Positions 23,001-36,858 of a DNA stretch of 64,000 bases are shown piece by piece. The notes below the pieces were generated by a model, which searched no databases, was not told the DNA's origin, and saw nothing but the letters and a program-made list of their open reading frames with translations. Both the position numbers and the translations under genes were made by a program. The number at the start of each line of letters is the position of its first letter. The stretch's first letter is position 1. The stretch is from Ptiloglossa arizonensis (taxonomy: Eukaryota; Arthropoda; Insecta; Hymenoptera; Colletidae), in contig NW_027478532.1 in NCBI RefSeq assembly GCF_051014685.1, positions 1,038,117 through 1,102,116 on the forward strand, given 5' to 3'.

Positions 23001-26000
23001 GTTCCGATGCTCGAAACGAATAACTAGAACGGCCTAGGGGAAAAGTGCGCATACCGTTGTAATCGGGCGAGTTTCTACTTTCAGATGCAACAGAAATCAT
23101 GCGGATTGGTTAATCCGTTCGCGAGATATGGCCGTTTGGATGTAAGAAACGCTTGAGAAACTCAAAATTTTCGCAGTTCTGATGCTCGAAACGAATAACT
23201 AGAACGGCCTAGGGGAAAAGTGCGCATACTGTTGTAATCGGGCGAGTTTCTACTTTCAGAAGCAACAGAAATTTTGCGGATTGGTCAATCCGTTCGTGAG
23301 ATATGGCAGTTTGGAGATAAGAAACGCTTTAGAAACTCAAAATTTTCGCAGTTTTATGCTCGAAACGAATAACTAGAACGGCCCAGGGGAAAAGTGCGCA
23401 TACCGTTGTAATCGGGCGAGTTTCCACTTTCAAATGCAACAGAAATTTTGCGGATTGGTCAATCCGTTCGAGAGATATGGCAGTTTGGAGGTAAGAAACG
23501 CTTGAGAAACTCAAAATTTTCGCAGTTCTGGTGCTCGAAACGAATAACTGGAACGGTCTAGGGGAAAACTACACATACCGTTGTAATCGGGCGAGTTTCT
23601 ACTATCAAATACAATAAAAATTTTGCGGATTGGTCAATCCGTTCGCGAGATATGGCAGTTTGGATGTAAGAAACGCTTGAGAAACTCAAAATTTTCGCAG
23701 TTCTGATGCTCGAAACGAATAACTAGAACGGCCCAGGGGAAAAGTGCGCATACCGTTGTAATCGGGCGAGTTTCTACTTTCAAATGCAATAGAAATTTTG
23801 CGGATTGATCAATCCGTTCGCGAGATATGGCAGTTTGGAGATAAGAAACGCTTTAGAAACTCAAAATTTTCGCAGTTTTATGCTCGAAATGAATAACTAG
23901 AACGGCCCAGGGGAAAAGTGCGCATACCGTTGTAATCGGGCGAGTTTCTACTTTCAAATGCAACAGAAATTTTTCGGATTGATCAATCCGTTCGCGAGAT
24001 ATGGCAGTTTGGAGGTAAGAAACGCTTGAGAAACTCAAAATTTTCGCAGTCCTGATGCTCGAAACGAATGACTAGAACGGCCTAGGGGAGAAGTGCGCAT
24101 ACCGTTGTAATCGGGCGAGTTTCTACTTTCAGATGCAACAGAAATTTTGCGGATTGGTCAATCGGTTCGCGAGATATGGCAGTTTGGAGGTAAGAAAGGC
24201 TTGAGAAACTCAAAATTTTCGCAGTTCTGATGCTCGAAACGAATAACTAGAACGGCCTAGGGGAAAAGTGCGCATACCGTTGTAATCGGGCGAGTTGCTA
24301 CTTTCAGAAGCAACAGAAATTTTGCGGATTGGTCAATCCGTTCGCGAGATATGGCAGTTTGGAGGTAAGAAACGCTCGAGAAACTCAAAATTTTCGCAGA
24401 TCTGATGCTCGAAACGAATGACTAGAACGGCCTAGGGGAGAAGTACGCAGACCGTTGTAATCGGGCGAGTTTCTACTTTCAGATGCAACAGAAGTCATGC
24501 GGATTGGTCAATCCGTTCGCGAGATATGGCCGTTTGGATGTAAGAAACGCTTGAGAAACTCAAAATTTTCGAAGTTCTGATGCTCGAAACGAATAACTAG
24601 AACGGCCTAGGGGAAAAGTACGCACACCGTTGTAATCGGGCTAGTTTCTACTTTCAGATGCAACAGAAATCATGCGGATTGGTTAATCCGTTCGCGAGAT
24701 ATGGCCGTTTGGATGTAAGAAACGCTTGAGAAACTCAAAATTTTCGCAGTTCTGATGCTCGAAACGAATAACTAGAACGGCCTAGGGGAAAAGTGCGCAT
24801 ACTGTTGTAATCGGGCGAGTTTCTACTTTCAGAAGCAACAGAAATTTTGCGGATTGGTCAATCCGTTCGTGAGATATGGCTGTTTGGAGGTAAGAAACGC
24901 TCGAGAAACTCAAAATTTTCGCAGATCTGATGCTCGAAACGAATGACTAGAACGGCCTAGGGGAGAAGTACGCAGACCGTTGTAATCGGGCGAGTTTCTA
25001 CTTTCAGATGCAACAGAAGTCATGCGGATTGGTCAATCCGTTCGCGAGATATGGCCGTTTGGATGTAAGAAACGCTTGAGAAACTCAAAATTTTCGAAGT
25101 TCTGATGCTCGAAACGAATAACTAGAACGGCCTAGGGGAAAAGTACGCACACCGTTGTAATCGGGCTAGTTTCTACTTTCAGATGCAACAGAAATCATGC
25201 GGATTGGTTAATCCGTTCGCGAGATATGGCCGTTTGGATGTAAGAAACGCTTGAGAAACTCAAAATTTTCGCAGTTCTGATGCTCGAAACGAATAACTAG
25301 AACGGCCTAGGGGAAAAGTGCGCATACTGTTGTAATCGGGCGAGTTTCTACTTTCAGAAGCAACAGAAATTTTGCGGATTGGTCAATCCGTTCGTGAGAT
25401 ATGGCTGTTTGGAGGTAAGAAACGCTTGAGAAACTCAAAATTTTCGCAGTTCTGATGCTCGAAACGAATGACTAGAACGGCCTAGGGGAGAAGTGCGCAT
25501 ACCGTTGTAATCGGGCGAGTTTCTACTTTCAGATGCAACAGAAATTATGCGGATTGGTCAATCCCTTCGCGAGATAAGGCCGTTTGGATGTAAGAAACGC
25601 TTGAGAAACTCAAAATTTTCGCAATTCTGATGCTCGAAACGAATAACTAGAACGGCCTAGGGGAAAAGTGCGCATACCGTTGTAATCGGGCGAGTTTCTA
25701 CTTTCTGAAGCAACAGAAATTTTGCGGATTGGTCAATCCGTTCGCGAGATATGGCAGTTTGGAGGTAAGAAACGCTTGAGAAACTCAAAATTTTCGCAGT
25801 TCTGATGCTCGAAACGAATGACTAGAACGGCCTAGGGGAGAAGTACGCGGACCGTTGTAATCGGGCGAGTTTCTACTTTCAGATGCAACAGAAGTCATGC
25901 GGATTGGTCAATCCGTTCGCGAGATATGGCCGTTTGGATGTAAGAAACGCTTGAGAAACTCAAAATTTTCGCAGTTCTGATGCTCGAAACGAATAACTAG

Positions 26001-26548
26001 AACGGCCTAGGGGAAAAGTACGCACACCGTTGTAATCGGGCGAGTTTCTACTTTCAGATGCAACAGAAATCATGCGGATTGGTTAATCCGTTCGCGAGAT
26101 ATGGCCGTTTGGATGTAAGAAACGCTTGAGAAACTCAAAATTTTCGCAGTTCTTATGCTCGAAACGAATAACTAGAACGGCCTAGGGGAAAAGTGCGCAT
26201 ACCGTTGTAATCGGGCGAGTTTCTACTTTCAGAAGCAACAGAAATTTTGCGGATTGGTCAATCCGTTCGTGAGATATGGCAGTTTGGAGGTAAGAAACGC
26301 TTGAGAAACTCAAAATTTTCGCAGTTCTGATGCTCGAAACGAATAACTAGAACGGCCTAGGGGAAAAGTACGCACACCGTTGCAATCGGGCGAGTTTCTA
26401 CTTTCAGATGCAACAGAAATCATGCGGATTGGTTAATCCGTTCGCGAGATATGGCCGTTTGGATGTGAGAAACGCTTGAGAAACTCAAAATTTTCGCAGT
26501 TCTGATGCTCGAAACGAATAACTAGAACGGCCTAGGGGAAAAGTGCGC
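20083..26548. repeat. 37-monomer block, copy 1 of a 6466-bp tandem duplication
   Basis: Order: m6, p1', p2, p3, n1 (private GGACTAGG near 20935), an n2/m2 hybrid, m3-m5, p1 (21654), p2, p3, a CAATAG unit (22178, CGAAATGAATAAC), a TTTTTCGG unit (22352, private GAGTGTCTAC and ACGATCTAGG), a GGTTAATC-like GGTCAATCGG unit with AAAGGCTTG, m1-m3, then a second p cassette run from 23226 offset by 1572 bp, followed by 525-bp trimers (GCAGATCTGATG near 24376 and 24901; GGGCTAG near 24639 and 25164), a CCCTTCGCGAGATAAGG unit near 25563 and alternating q units. All these marks reappear 6466 bp to the right. Nested 3-mer and 9-mer repeats show successive rounds of amplification. Confidence 0.9.
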
Positions 26549-29500
26549 ATACCGTTGTAATCGGGCGAGTTTCTACTTTCAAATGCAACAGAAATTTTGC
26601 GGATTGATCAATCCGTTCGCGAGATATGGCAGTTTGGAGATAAGAAACGCTTTAGAAACTCAAAATTTTCGGAGTTTTATGCTCGAAACGAATAACTAGG
26701 ACGGCCCAGGGGAAAAGTGCGCATACCGTTGTAATCGGGCGAGTTTCTACTTTCAAATGCAACAGAAATTTTGCGGATTGATCAATCCGTTCGCGAGATA
26801 TGGCAGTTTGGAGATAAGAAACGCTTTAGAAACTCGAAATTTTCGCAGTTTTATGCTCGAAACGAATAACTAGAACGGCCCAGGGGAAAAGTGCGCATAC
26901 CGTTGTAATCGGGCGAGTTTCCACTTTCAAATGCAACAGAAATTTTGCGGATTGGTCAATCCGTTCGAGAGATATGGCAGTTTGGAGGTAAGAAACGCTT
27001 GAGAAACTCAAAATTTTCGCAGTTCTGGTGCTCGAAACGAATAACTGGAACGGTCTAGGGGAAAACTACACATACCGTTGTAATCGGGCGAGTTTCTACT
27101 ATCAAATACAATAAAAATTTTGCGGATTGGTCAATCCGTTCGCGAGATATGGCAGTTTGGATGTAAGAAACGCTTGAGAAACTCAAAATTTTCGGAGTTT
27201 TATGCTCGAAACGAATAACTAGAACGGCCTAGGGGAAAAGTGCGCATACCGTTGTAATCGGGCGAGTTTCTACTTTCAGAAGCAACAGAAATTTTGCGGA
27301 TTGGTCAATCCGTTCGTGAGATATGGCAGTTTGGAGGTAAGAAACGCTTGAGAAACTCAAAATTTTCGAAGTTCTGATGCTCGAAACGAATGACTAGAAC
27401 GGACTAGGGGAGAAGTACTCATACCGTTGTAATCGGGCGAGTTTCTACTTTCAGATGCAACAGAAATTTTGCGGATTGATCGATCCGTTCGCGAGATATG
27501 GCAGTTTGGAGATAAGAAACGCTTGAGAAACTCAAAATTTTCGCAGTTCCGATGCTCGAAACGAATAACTAGAACGGCCTAGGGGAAAAGTGCGCATACC
27601 GTTGTAATCGGGCGAGTTTCTACTTTCAGATGCAACAGAAATCATGCGGATTGGTTAATCCGTTCGCGAGATATGGCCGTTTGGATGTAAGAAACGCTTG
27701 AGAAACTCAAAATTTTCGCAGTTCTGATGCTCGAAACGAATAACTAGAACGGCCCAGGAGAAAAGTGCGCATACCGTTGTAATCGGGCGAGTTTCTACTT
27801 TCAAATGCAACAGAAATTTTGCGGATTGATCAATCCGTTCGCGAGATATGGCAGTTTGGAGATAAGAAACGCTTTAGAAACTCGAAATTTTCGGAGTTTT
27901 ATGCTCGAAACGAATAACTAGAACGGCCCAGGGGAAAAGTGCGCATACCGTTGTAATCGGGCGAGTTTCTACTTTCAAATGCAACAGAAATTTTGCGGAT
28001 TGATCAATCCGTTCGCGAGATATGGCAGTTTGGAGATAAGAAACGCTTTAGAAACTCAAAATTTTCGCAGTTCTGATGCTCGAAACGAATAACTAGAACG
28101 GCCCAGGGGAAAAGTGCGCATACCGTTGTAATCGGGCGAGTTTCTACTTTCAAATGCAACAGAAATTTTGCGGATTGATCAATCCGTTCGCGAGATATGG
28201 CAGTTTGGAGATAAGAAACGCTTTAGAAACTCAAAATTTTCGCAGTTTTATGCTCGAAACGAATAACTAGAACGGCCCAGGGGAAAAGTGCGCATACCGT
28301 TGTAATCGGGCGAGTTTCCACTTTCAAATGCAACAGAAATTTTGCGGATTGGTCAATCCGTTCGAGAGATATGGCAGTTTGGAGGTAAGAAACGCTTGAG
28401 AAACTCAAAATTTTCGCAGTTCTGGTGCTCGAAACGAATAACTGGAACGGTCTAGGGGAAAACTACACATACCGTTGTAATCGGGCGAGTTTCTACTATC
28501 AAATACAATAAAAATTTTGCGGATTGGTCAATCCGTTCGCGAGATATGGCAGTTTGGATGTAAGAAACGCTTGAGAAACTCAAAATTTTCGCAGTTCTGA
28601 TGCTCGAAACGAATAACTAGAACGGCCCAGGGGAAAAGTGCGCATACCGTTGTAATCGGGCGAGTTTCTACTTTCAAATGCAATAGAAATTTTGCGGATT
28701 GATCAATCCGTTCGCGAGATATGGCAGTTTGGAGATAAGAAACGCTTTAGAAACTCAAAATTTTCGCAGTTTTATGCTCGAAATGAATAACTAGAACGGC
28801 CCAGGGGAAAAGTGCGCATACCGTTGTAATCGGGCGAGTGTCTACTTTCAAATGCAACAGAAATTTTTCGGATTGATCAATCCGTTCGCGAGATATGGCA
28901 GTTTGGAGGTAAGAAACGCTTGAGAAACTCAAAATTTTCGCAGTCCTGATGCTCGAAACGAATGACTAGAACGATCTAGGGGAGAAGTGCGCATACCGTT
29001 GTAATCGGGCGAGTTTCTACTTTCAGATGCAACAGAAATTTTGCGGATTGGTCAATCGGTTCGCGAGATATGGCAGTTTGGAGGTAAGAAAGGCTTGAGA
29101 AACTCAAAATTTTCGCAGTTCTGATGCTCGAAACGAATAACTAGAACGGCCTAGGGGAAAAGTGCGCATACCGTTGTAATCGGGCGAGTTTCTACTTTCA
29201 AATGCAACAGAAATTTTGCGGATTGATCAATCCGTTCGCGAGATATGGCAGTTTGGAGATAAGAAACGCTTTAGAAACTCGAAATTTTCGCAGTTTTATG
29301 CTCGAAACGAATAACTAGAACGGCCCAGGGGAAAAGTGCGCATACCGTTGTAATCGGGCGAGTTTCTACTTTCAGATGCAACAGAAATTTTGCGGATTGA
29401 TCGATCCGTTCGCGAGATATGGCAGTTTGGAGATAAGAAACGCTTGAGAAACTCAAAATTTTCGCAGTTCCGATGCTCGAAACGAATAACTAGAACGGCC

Positions 29501-32500
29501 TAGGGGAAAAGTGCGCATACCGTTGTAATCGGGCGAGTTTCTACTTTCAGATGCAACAGAAATCATGCGGATTGGTTAATCCGTTCGCGAGATATGGCCG
29601 TTTGGATGTAAGAAACGCTTGAGAAACTCAAAATTTTCGCAGTTCTGATGCTCGAAACGAATAACTAGAACGGCCTAGGGGAAAAGTGCGCATACTGTTG
29701 TAATCGGGCGAGTTTCTACTTTCAGAAGCAACAGAAATTTTGCGGATTGGTCAATCCGTTCGTGAGATATGGCAGTTTGGAGATAAGAAACGCTTTAGAA
29801 ACTCAAAATTTTCGCAGTTTTATGCTCGAAACGAATAACTAGAACGGCCCAGGGGAAAAGTGCGCATACCGTTGTAATCGGGCGAGTTTCCACTTTCAAA
29901 TGCAACAGAAATTTTGCGGATTGGTCAATCCGTTCGAGAGATATGGCAGTTTGGAGGTAAGAAACGCTTGAGAAACTCAAAATTTTCGCAGTTCTGGTGC
30001 TCGAAACGAATAACTGGAACGGTCTAGGGGAAAACTACACATACCGTTGTAATCGGGCGAGTTTCTACTATCAAATACAATAAAAATTTTGCGGATTGGT
30101 CAATCCGTTCGCGAGATATGGCAGTTTGGATGTAAGAAACGCTTGAGAAACTCAAAATTTTCGCAGTTCTGATGCTCGAAACGAATAACTAGAACGGCCC
30201 AGGGGAAAAGTGCGCATACCGTTGTAATCGGGCGAGTTTCTACTTTCAAATGCAATAGAAATTTTGCGGATTGATCAATCCGTTCGCGAGATATGGCAGT
30301 TTGGAGATAAGAAACGCTTTAGAAACTCAAAATTTTCGCAGTTTTATGCTCGAAATGAATAACTAGAACGGCCCAGGGGAAAAGTGCGCATACCGTTGTA
30401 ATCGGGCGAGTTTCTACTTTCAAATGCAACAGAAATTTTTCGGATTGATCAATCCGTTCGCGAGATATGGCAGTTTGGAGGTAAGAAACGCTTGAGAAAC
30501 TCAAAATTTTCGCAGTCCTGATGCTCGAAACGAATGACTAGAACGGCCTAGGGGAGAAGTGCGCATACCGTTGTAATCGGGCGAGTTTCTACTTTCAGAT
30601 GCAACAGAAATTTTGCGGATTGGTCAATCGGTTCGCGAGATATGGCAGTTTGGAGGTAAGAAAGGCTTGAGAAACTCAAAATTTTCGCAGTTCTGATGCT
30701 CGAAACGAATAACTAGAACGGCCTAGGGGAAAAGTGCGCATACCGTTGTAATCGGGCGAGTTGCTACTTTCAGAAGCAACAGAAATTTTGCGGATTGGTC
30801 AATCCGTTCGCGAGATATGGCAGTTTGGAGGTAAGAAACGCTCGAGAAACTCAAAATTTTCGCAGATCTGATGCTCGAAACGAATGACTAGAACGGCCTA
30901 GGGGAGAAGTACGCAGACCGTTGTAATCGGGCGAGTTTCTACTTTCAGATGCAACAGAAGTCATGCGGATTGGTCAATCCGTTCGCGAGATATGGCCGTT
31001 TGGATGTAAGAAACGCTTGAGAAACTCAAAATTTTCGAAGTTCTGATGCTCGAAACGAATAACTAGAACGGCCTAGGGGAAAAGTACGCACACCGTTGTA
31101 ATCGGGCTAGTTTCTACTTTCAGATGCAACAGAAATCATGCGGATTGGTTAATCCGTTCGCGAGATATGGCCGTTTGGATGTAAGAAACGCTTGAGAAAC
31201 TCAAAATTTTCGCAGTTCTGATGCTCGAAACGAATAACTAGAACGGCCTAGGGGAAAAGTGCGCATACTGTTGTAATCGGGCGAGTTTCTACTTTCAGAA
31301 GCAACAGAAATTTTGCGGATTGGTCAATCCGTTCGTGAGATATGGCTGTTTGGAGGTAAGAAACGCTCGAGAAACTCAAAATTTTCGCAGATCTGATGCT
31401 CGAAACGAATGACTAGAACGGCCTAGGGGAGAAGTACGCAGACCGTTGTAATCGGGCGAGTTTCTACTTTCAGATGCAACAGAAGTCATGCGGATTGGTC
31501 AATCCGTTCGCGAGATATGGCCGTTTGGATGTAAGAAACGCTTGAGAAACTCAAAATTTTCGAAGTTCTGATGCTCGAAACGAATAACTAGAACGGCCTA
31601 GGGGAAAAGTACGCACACCGTTGTAATCGGGCTAGTTTCTACTTTCAGATGCAACAGAAATCATGCGGATTGGTTAATCCGTTCGCGAGATATGGCCGTT
31701 TGGATGTAAGAAACGCTTGAGAAACTCAAAATTTTCGCAGTTCTGATGCTCGAAACGAATAACTAGAACGGCCTAGGGGAAAAGTGCGCATACTGTTGTA
31801 ATCGGGCGAGTTTCTACTTTCAGAAGCAACAGAAATTTTGCGGATTGGTCAATCCGTTCGTGAGATATGGCTGTTTGGAGGTAAGAAACGCTTGAGAAAC
31901 TCAAAATTTTCGCAGTTCTGATGCTCGAAACGAATGACTAGAACGGCCTAGGGGAGAAGTGCGCATACCGTTGTAATCGGGCGAGTTTCTACTTTCAGAT
32001 GCAACAGAAATTATGCGGATTGGTCAATCCCTTCGCGAGATAAGGCCGTTTGGATGTAAGAAACGCTTGAGAAACTCAAAATTTTCGCAATTCTGATGCT
32101 CGAAACGAATAACTAGAACGGCCTAGGGGAAAAGTGCGCATACCGTTGTAATCGGGCGAGTTTCTACTTTCTGAAGCAACAGAAATTTTGCGGATTGGTC
32201 AATCCGTTCGCGAGATATGGCAGTTTGGAGGTAAGAAACGCTTGAGAAACTCAAAATTTTCGCAGTTCTGATGCTCGAAACGAATGACTAGAACGGCCTA
32301 GGGGAGAAGTACGCGGACCGTTGTAATCGGGCGAGTTTCTACTTTCAGATGCAACAGAAGTCATGCGGATTGGTCAATCCGTTCGCGAGATATGGCCGTT
32401 TGGATGTAAGAAACGCTTGAGAAACTCAAAATTTTCGCAGTTCTGATGCTCGAAACGAATAACTAGAACGGCCTAGGGGAAAAGTACGCACACCGTTGTA

Positions 32501-33014
32501 ATCGGGCGAGTTTCTACTTTCAGATGCAACAGAAATCATGCGGATTGGTTAATCCGTTCGCGAGATATGGCCGTTTGGATGTAAGAAACGCTTGAGAAAC
32601 TCAAAATTTTCGCAGTTCTTATGCTCGAAACGAATAACTAGAACGGCCTAGGGGAAAAGTGCGCATACCGTTGTAATCGGGCGAGTTTCTACTTTCAGAA
32701 GCAACAGAAATTTTGCGGATTGGTCAATCCGTTCGTGAGATATGGCAGTTTGGAGGTAAGAAACGCTTGAGAAACTCAAAATTTTCGCAGTTCTGATGCT
32801 CGAAACGAATAACTAGAACGGCCTAGGGGAAAAGTACGCACACCGTTGCAATCGGGCGAGTTTCTACTTTCAGATGCAACAGAAATCATGCGGATTGGTT
32901 AATCCGTTCGCGAGATATGGCCGTTTGGATGTGAGAAACGCTTGAGAAACTCAAAATTTTCGCAGTTCTGATGCTCGAAACGAATAACTAGAACGGCCTA
33001 GGGGAAAAGTGCGC
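26549..33014. repeat. 37-monomer block, copy 2 of the 6466-bp tandem duplication
   Basis: Every private variant I checked in copy 1 recurs here at +6466: GGACTAGG near 27401, GAGTGTCTAC near 28837, ACGATCTAGG near 28971, the p cassettes at 28120 and 29692, GGGCTAG units, CCCTTCGCGAGATAAGG near 32029, TTGCAATCGGG near 32847 and GGATGTGAGAAACG near 32927. I found no difference in the places compared, so identity is near 100%, though I did not align every base. Beyond 33014 the sequence carries CAGAAGCAAC where copy 1's successor has CAAATGCAAC, so the match ends within about one monomer of 33014. Confidence 0.9.
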
Positions 33015-33714
33015 ATACCGTTGTAATCGGGCGAGTTTCTACTTTCAGAAGCAACAGAAATTTTGCGGATTGATCAATCCGTTCGTGAGATATGGCAGTT
33101 TGGAGGTAAGAAACGCTTGAGAAACTCAAAATTTTCGCAGTTCTGATGCTCGAAACGAATAACTAGAACGGCCTAGGGGAAAAGTACGCACACCGTTGTA
33201 ATCGGGCGAGTTTCTACTTTCAGATGCAACAGAAATCATGCGGATTGGTTAATCCGTTCGCGAGATATGGCCGTTTGGATGTAAGAAACGCTTGAGAAAC
33301 TCAAAATTTTCGCAGTTCTGATGCTCGAAACGAATAACTAGAACGGCCTAGGGGAAAAGTGCGCATACCGTTGTAATCGGGCGAGTTTCTACTTTCAGAA
33401 GCAACAGAAATTTTGCGGATTGGTCAATCCGTTCGTGAGATATGGCAGTTTGGAGGTAAGAAACGCTTGAGAAACTCAAAATTTTCGCAGTTCTGATGCT
33501 CGAAACGAATAACCAGAACGGCCTAGGGGAAAAGTACGCACACCGTTGTAATCGGGCGAGTTTCTACTTTCAGATGCAACAGAAATCATGCGGATTGGTT
33601 AATCCGTTCGCGAGATATGGCCGTTTGGATGTAAGAAACGCTTGAGAATCTCAAAATTTTCGCAGTTCTGATGCTCGAAACGAATAACTAGAACGGCCTA
33701 GGGGAAAAGTGCGC
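32490..33714. repeat. Dimeric HOR q2-q1 (350 bp), 3.5 copies
   Basis: Seven monomers, all 175 bp, alternate strictly. q2 starts ACACCG and has CAGATGCAAC, ATCATG, GGTTAAT, GGCCGTTTGGATG and GTGCGCAT at its end. q1 has CAGAAGCAAC, CGTGAGATATGGCAG, GGAGGTAAG and ends AAAAGTACGCAC. q2 starts at 32490, 32840, 33190 and 33540, and q1 at 32665, 33015 and 33365. The q1 at 33015 has GATCAATCC with CGTGAG, a combination otherwise seen only at the window's right end. AACCAGAACGG at 33511 and GTGAGAAACG at 32931 are shared with the second dimer array. Confidence 0.87.
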
Positions 33715-36700
33715 ATACCGTTGTAATCGGGCGAGTTTCTACTTTCAGAAGCAACAGAAATTTTGCGGATTGGTCAATCCGTTCGTGAGATATGGCAGTT
33801 TGGAGGTAAGAAACGCTTGAGAAACTCAAATATTTCGAAGTTCTGATGCTCGAAACCAATGACTAGAACGGCCTAGGGGAGAAGTACTCATACCGTTGTA
33901 ATCGGGCGAGTTTCTACTTTCAGATGCAACAGAAATCATGCGGATTGGTCAATCCGTTCGCGAGATATGGCAGTTTGGAGGTAAGAAACGCTTTAGAAAC
34001 TCAAAATTTTCGCAGTTTTATGCTCGAAACGAATAACTAGAACGACCCAGGGGTAAAGTGCGCATACCGTTGTAATCGGGCGAGTTTCTACTTTCAAATA
34101 CAACAGAAATTTTGCGGATTGGTCAATCCGTTCGCGAGATATGCCAGTTTGGAGGTAAGAAACGCTTGAGAAACTCAAAATTTTCGCAATTCTGATGCTC
34201 GAAACGAATAAATAGAACGGCCCAGGGGAAAAGTGCGCATACCGTTGTAATCGGGCGAGTTTCTACTTTCAAATGCAACAGAAATTTTGCGGATTGATCA
34301 ATCCGTTCGCGAGATATGGCAGTTTGGAGATAAGAAACGCTTTAGAAACTCGAAATTTTCGCAGTTTTATGCTCGAAACGAATAACTAGAACGGCCCAGG
34401 GGAAAAGTGCGCATACCGTTGTAATCGGGCGAGTTTCTACTTTCAGATGCAACAGAAATTTTGCGGATTGATCGATCCGTTCGCGAGATATGGCAGTTTG
34501 GAGATAAGAAACGCTTGAGAAACTCAAAATTTTCGCAGTTCTGATGCTCGAAACGAATAACTAGAACGGCCTAGGGGAAAAGTGCGCATACCGTTGTAAT
34601 CGGGCGAGTTTCTACTTTCAGATGCAACAGAAATCATGCGGATTGGTTAATCCGTTCGCGAGATATGGCCGTTTGGATGTAAGAAACGCTTGAGAAACTC
34701 AAAATTTTCGCAGTTCTGATGCTCGAAACGAATAACTAGAACGGCCCAGGAGAAAAGTGCGCATACCGTTGTAATCGGGCGAGTTTCTACTTTCAAATGC
34801 AGCAGAAATTTTGCGGATTGATCAATCCGTTCGCGAGATATGGCAGTTTGGAGATAAGAAACGCTTTAGAAACTCGAAATTTTCGGAGTTTTATGCTCGA
34901 AACGAATAACTAGAACGGCCCAGGGGAAAAGTGCGCATACCGTTGTAATCGGGCGAGTTTCTACTTTCAGATGCAACAGAAATTTTGCGGATTGGTCAAT
35001 CGGTTCGCGAGATATGGCAGTTTGGAGGTAAGAAAGGCTTGAGAAACTCAAAATTTTCGCAGTTCTGATGCTCGAAACGAATAACTAGAACGGCCTAGGG
35101 GAAAAGTGCGCATACCGTTGTAATCGGGCGTGTTTCTACTTTCAGAAGCAACAGAAATTTTGCGGATTGGTCAATCCGTTCGCGAGATATGGCAGTTTGG
35201 AGGTAAGAAACGCTCGAGAAACTCAAAATTTTCGCAGTTCTGATGCTCGAAACGAATGACTAGAACGGCCTAGGGGAGAAGTACGCAGACCGTTGTAATC
35301 GGGCGAGTTTCTACTTTCAGATGCAACAGAAGTCATGCGGATTGGTCAATCCGTTCGCGAGATATGGCCGTTTGGATGTAAGAAACGCTTGAGAAACTCA
35401 AAATTTTCGCAGTTCTGATGCTCGAAACGAATGACTAGAACGGCCTAGGGGAGAAGTGCGCATACCGTTGTAATCGGGCGAGTTTCTACTTTCAGATGCA
35501 ACAGAAATTATGCGGATTGGTCAATCCCTTCGCGAGATAAGGCCGTTTGGATGTAAGAAACGCTTGAGAAACTCAAAATTTTCGCAATTCTGATGCTCGA
35601 AACGAATAACTAGAACGGCCTAGGGGAAAAGTGCGCATACCGTTGTAATCGGGCGAGTTTCTACTTTCTGAAGCAACAGAAATTTTGCGGATTGGTCAAT
35701 GCGTTCGCGAGATATGGCAGTTTGGAGGTAAGAAACGCTTGAGAAACTCAAAATTTTCGCAGTTCTGATGCTCGAAACGAATGACTAGAACGGCCTAGGG
35801 GAGAAGTACGCCGACCGTTGTAATCGGGCGAGTTTCTACTTTCAGATGCAACAGAAGTCATGCGGATTGGTCAATCCGTTCGCGAGATATGGCAGTTTGG
35901 AGATAAGAAACGCTTTAGAAACTCAAAATTTTCGGAGTTTTATGCTCGAAACGAATAACTAGGACGGCCCAGGGGAAAAGTGCGCATACCGTTGCAATCG
36001 GGCGAGTTTCTACTTTCAAATGCAACAGAAATTTTGCGGATTGATCAATCCGTTCGCGAGATATGGCAGTTTGGAGATAAGAAACGCTTTAGAAACTCAA
36101 AATTTTCGCAGTTTTATGCTCGAAACGAATAACTAGAACGGCCCAGGGGAAAAGTGCGCATACCGTTGTAATCGGGCGAGTTTCCACTTTCAAATGCAAC
36201 AGAAATTTTGCGGATTGGTCAATCCGTTCGAGAGATATGGCAGTTTGGAGGTAAGAAACGCTTGAGAAACTCAAAATTTTCGCAGTTCTGGTGCTCGAAA
36301 CGAATAACTGGAACGGTCTAGGGGAAAACTACACATACCGTTGTAATCGGGCGAGTTTCTACTATCAAATACAATAAAAATTTTGCGGATTGGTCAATCC
36401 GTTCGCGAGATATGGCAGGTTGGATGTAAGAAACGCTTGAGAAACTCAAAATTTTCGCAGTTCTGATGCTCGAAACGAATAACTAGAACGGCCCAGGGGA
36501 AAAGTGCGCATACCGTTGTAATCGGGCGAGTTTCTACTTTCAAATGCAATAGAAATTTTGCGGATTGATCAATCCGTTCGCGAGATATGGCAGTTTGGAG
36601 ATAAGAAACGCTTTAGAAACTCAAAATTTTCGCAGTTTTATGCTCGAAATGGATAACTAGAACGGCCCAGGGGAAAAGTGCGCATACCGTTGTAATCGGG

Positions 36701-36858
36701 CGAGTTTCTACTTTCAAATGCAACAGAAATTTTTCGGATTGATCAATCCGTTCGCGAGATATGGCAGTTTGGAGGTAAGAAACGCTTGAGAAACTCAAAA
36801 TTTTCGCAGTTCTGATGCTCGAAACGAATAACTAGAACGGCCTAGGGGAAAAGTACGC
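33715..36858. repeat. Mosaic satellite block (n1-m4 run, mixed units, p cassette)
   Basis: n1 (33715, private CAAATATTTCGAAG and CGAAACCAATGAC), n2, n3, m1 (34239), m2, m3 and m4 reproduce the order seen at 5415-6636 in the 19-mer. Then come a GGTCAATCGG/AAAGG unit (34937), a GGCGTGTTTC unit near 35129, agtcatg-type units, the CCCTTCGCGAGATAAGG unit near 35527, hybrids ending in GGAGTTTTATG, and a p cassette near 35986-36500 followed by CAATAG and TTTTTCGG units as in the 6466-bp block. It is a patchwork of pieces from the neighbouring blocks with no intact HOR period. Confidence 0.75.
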
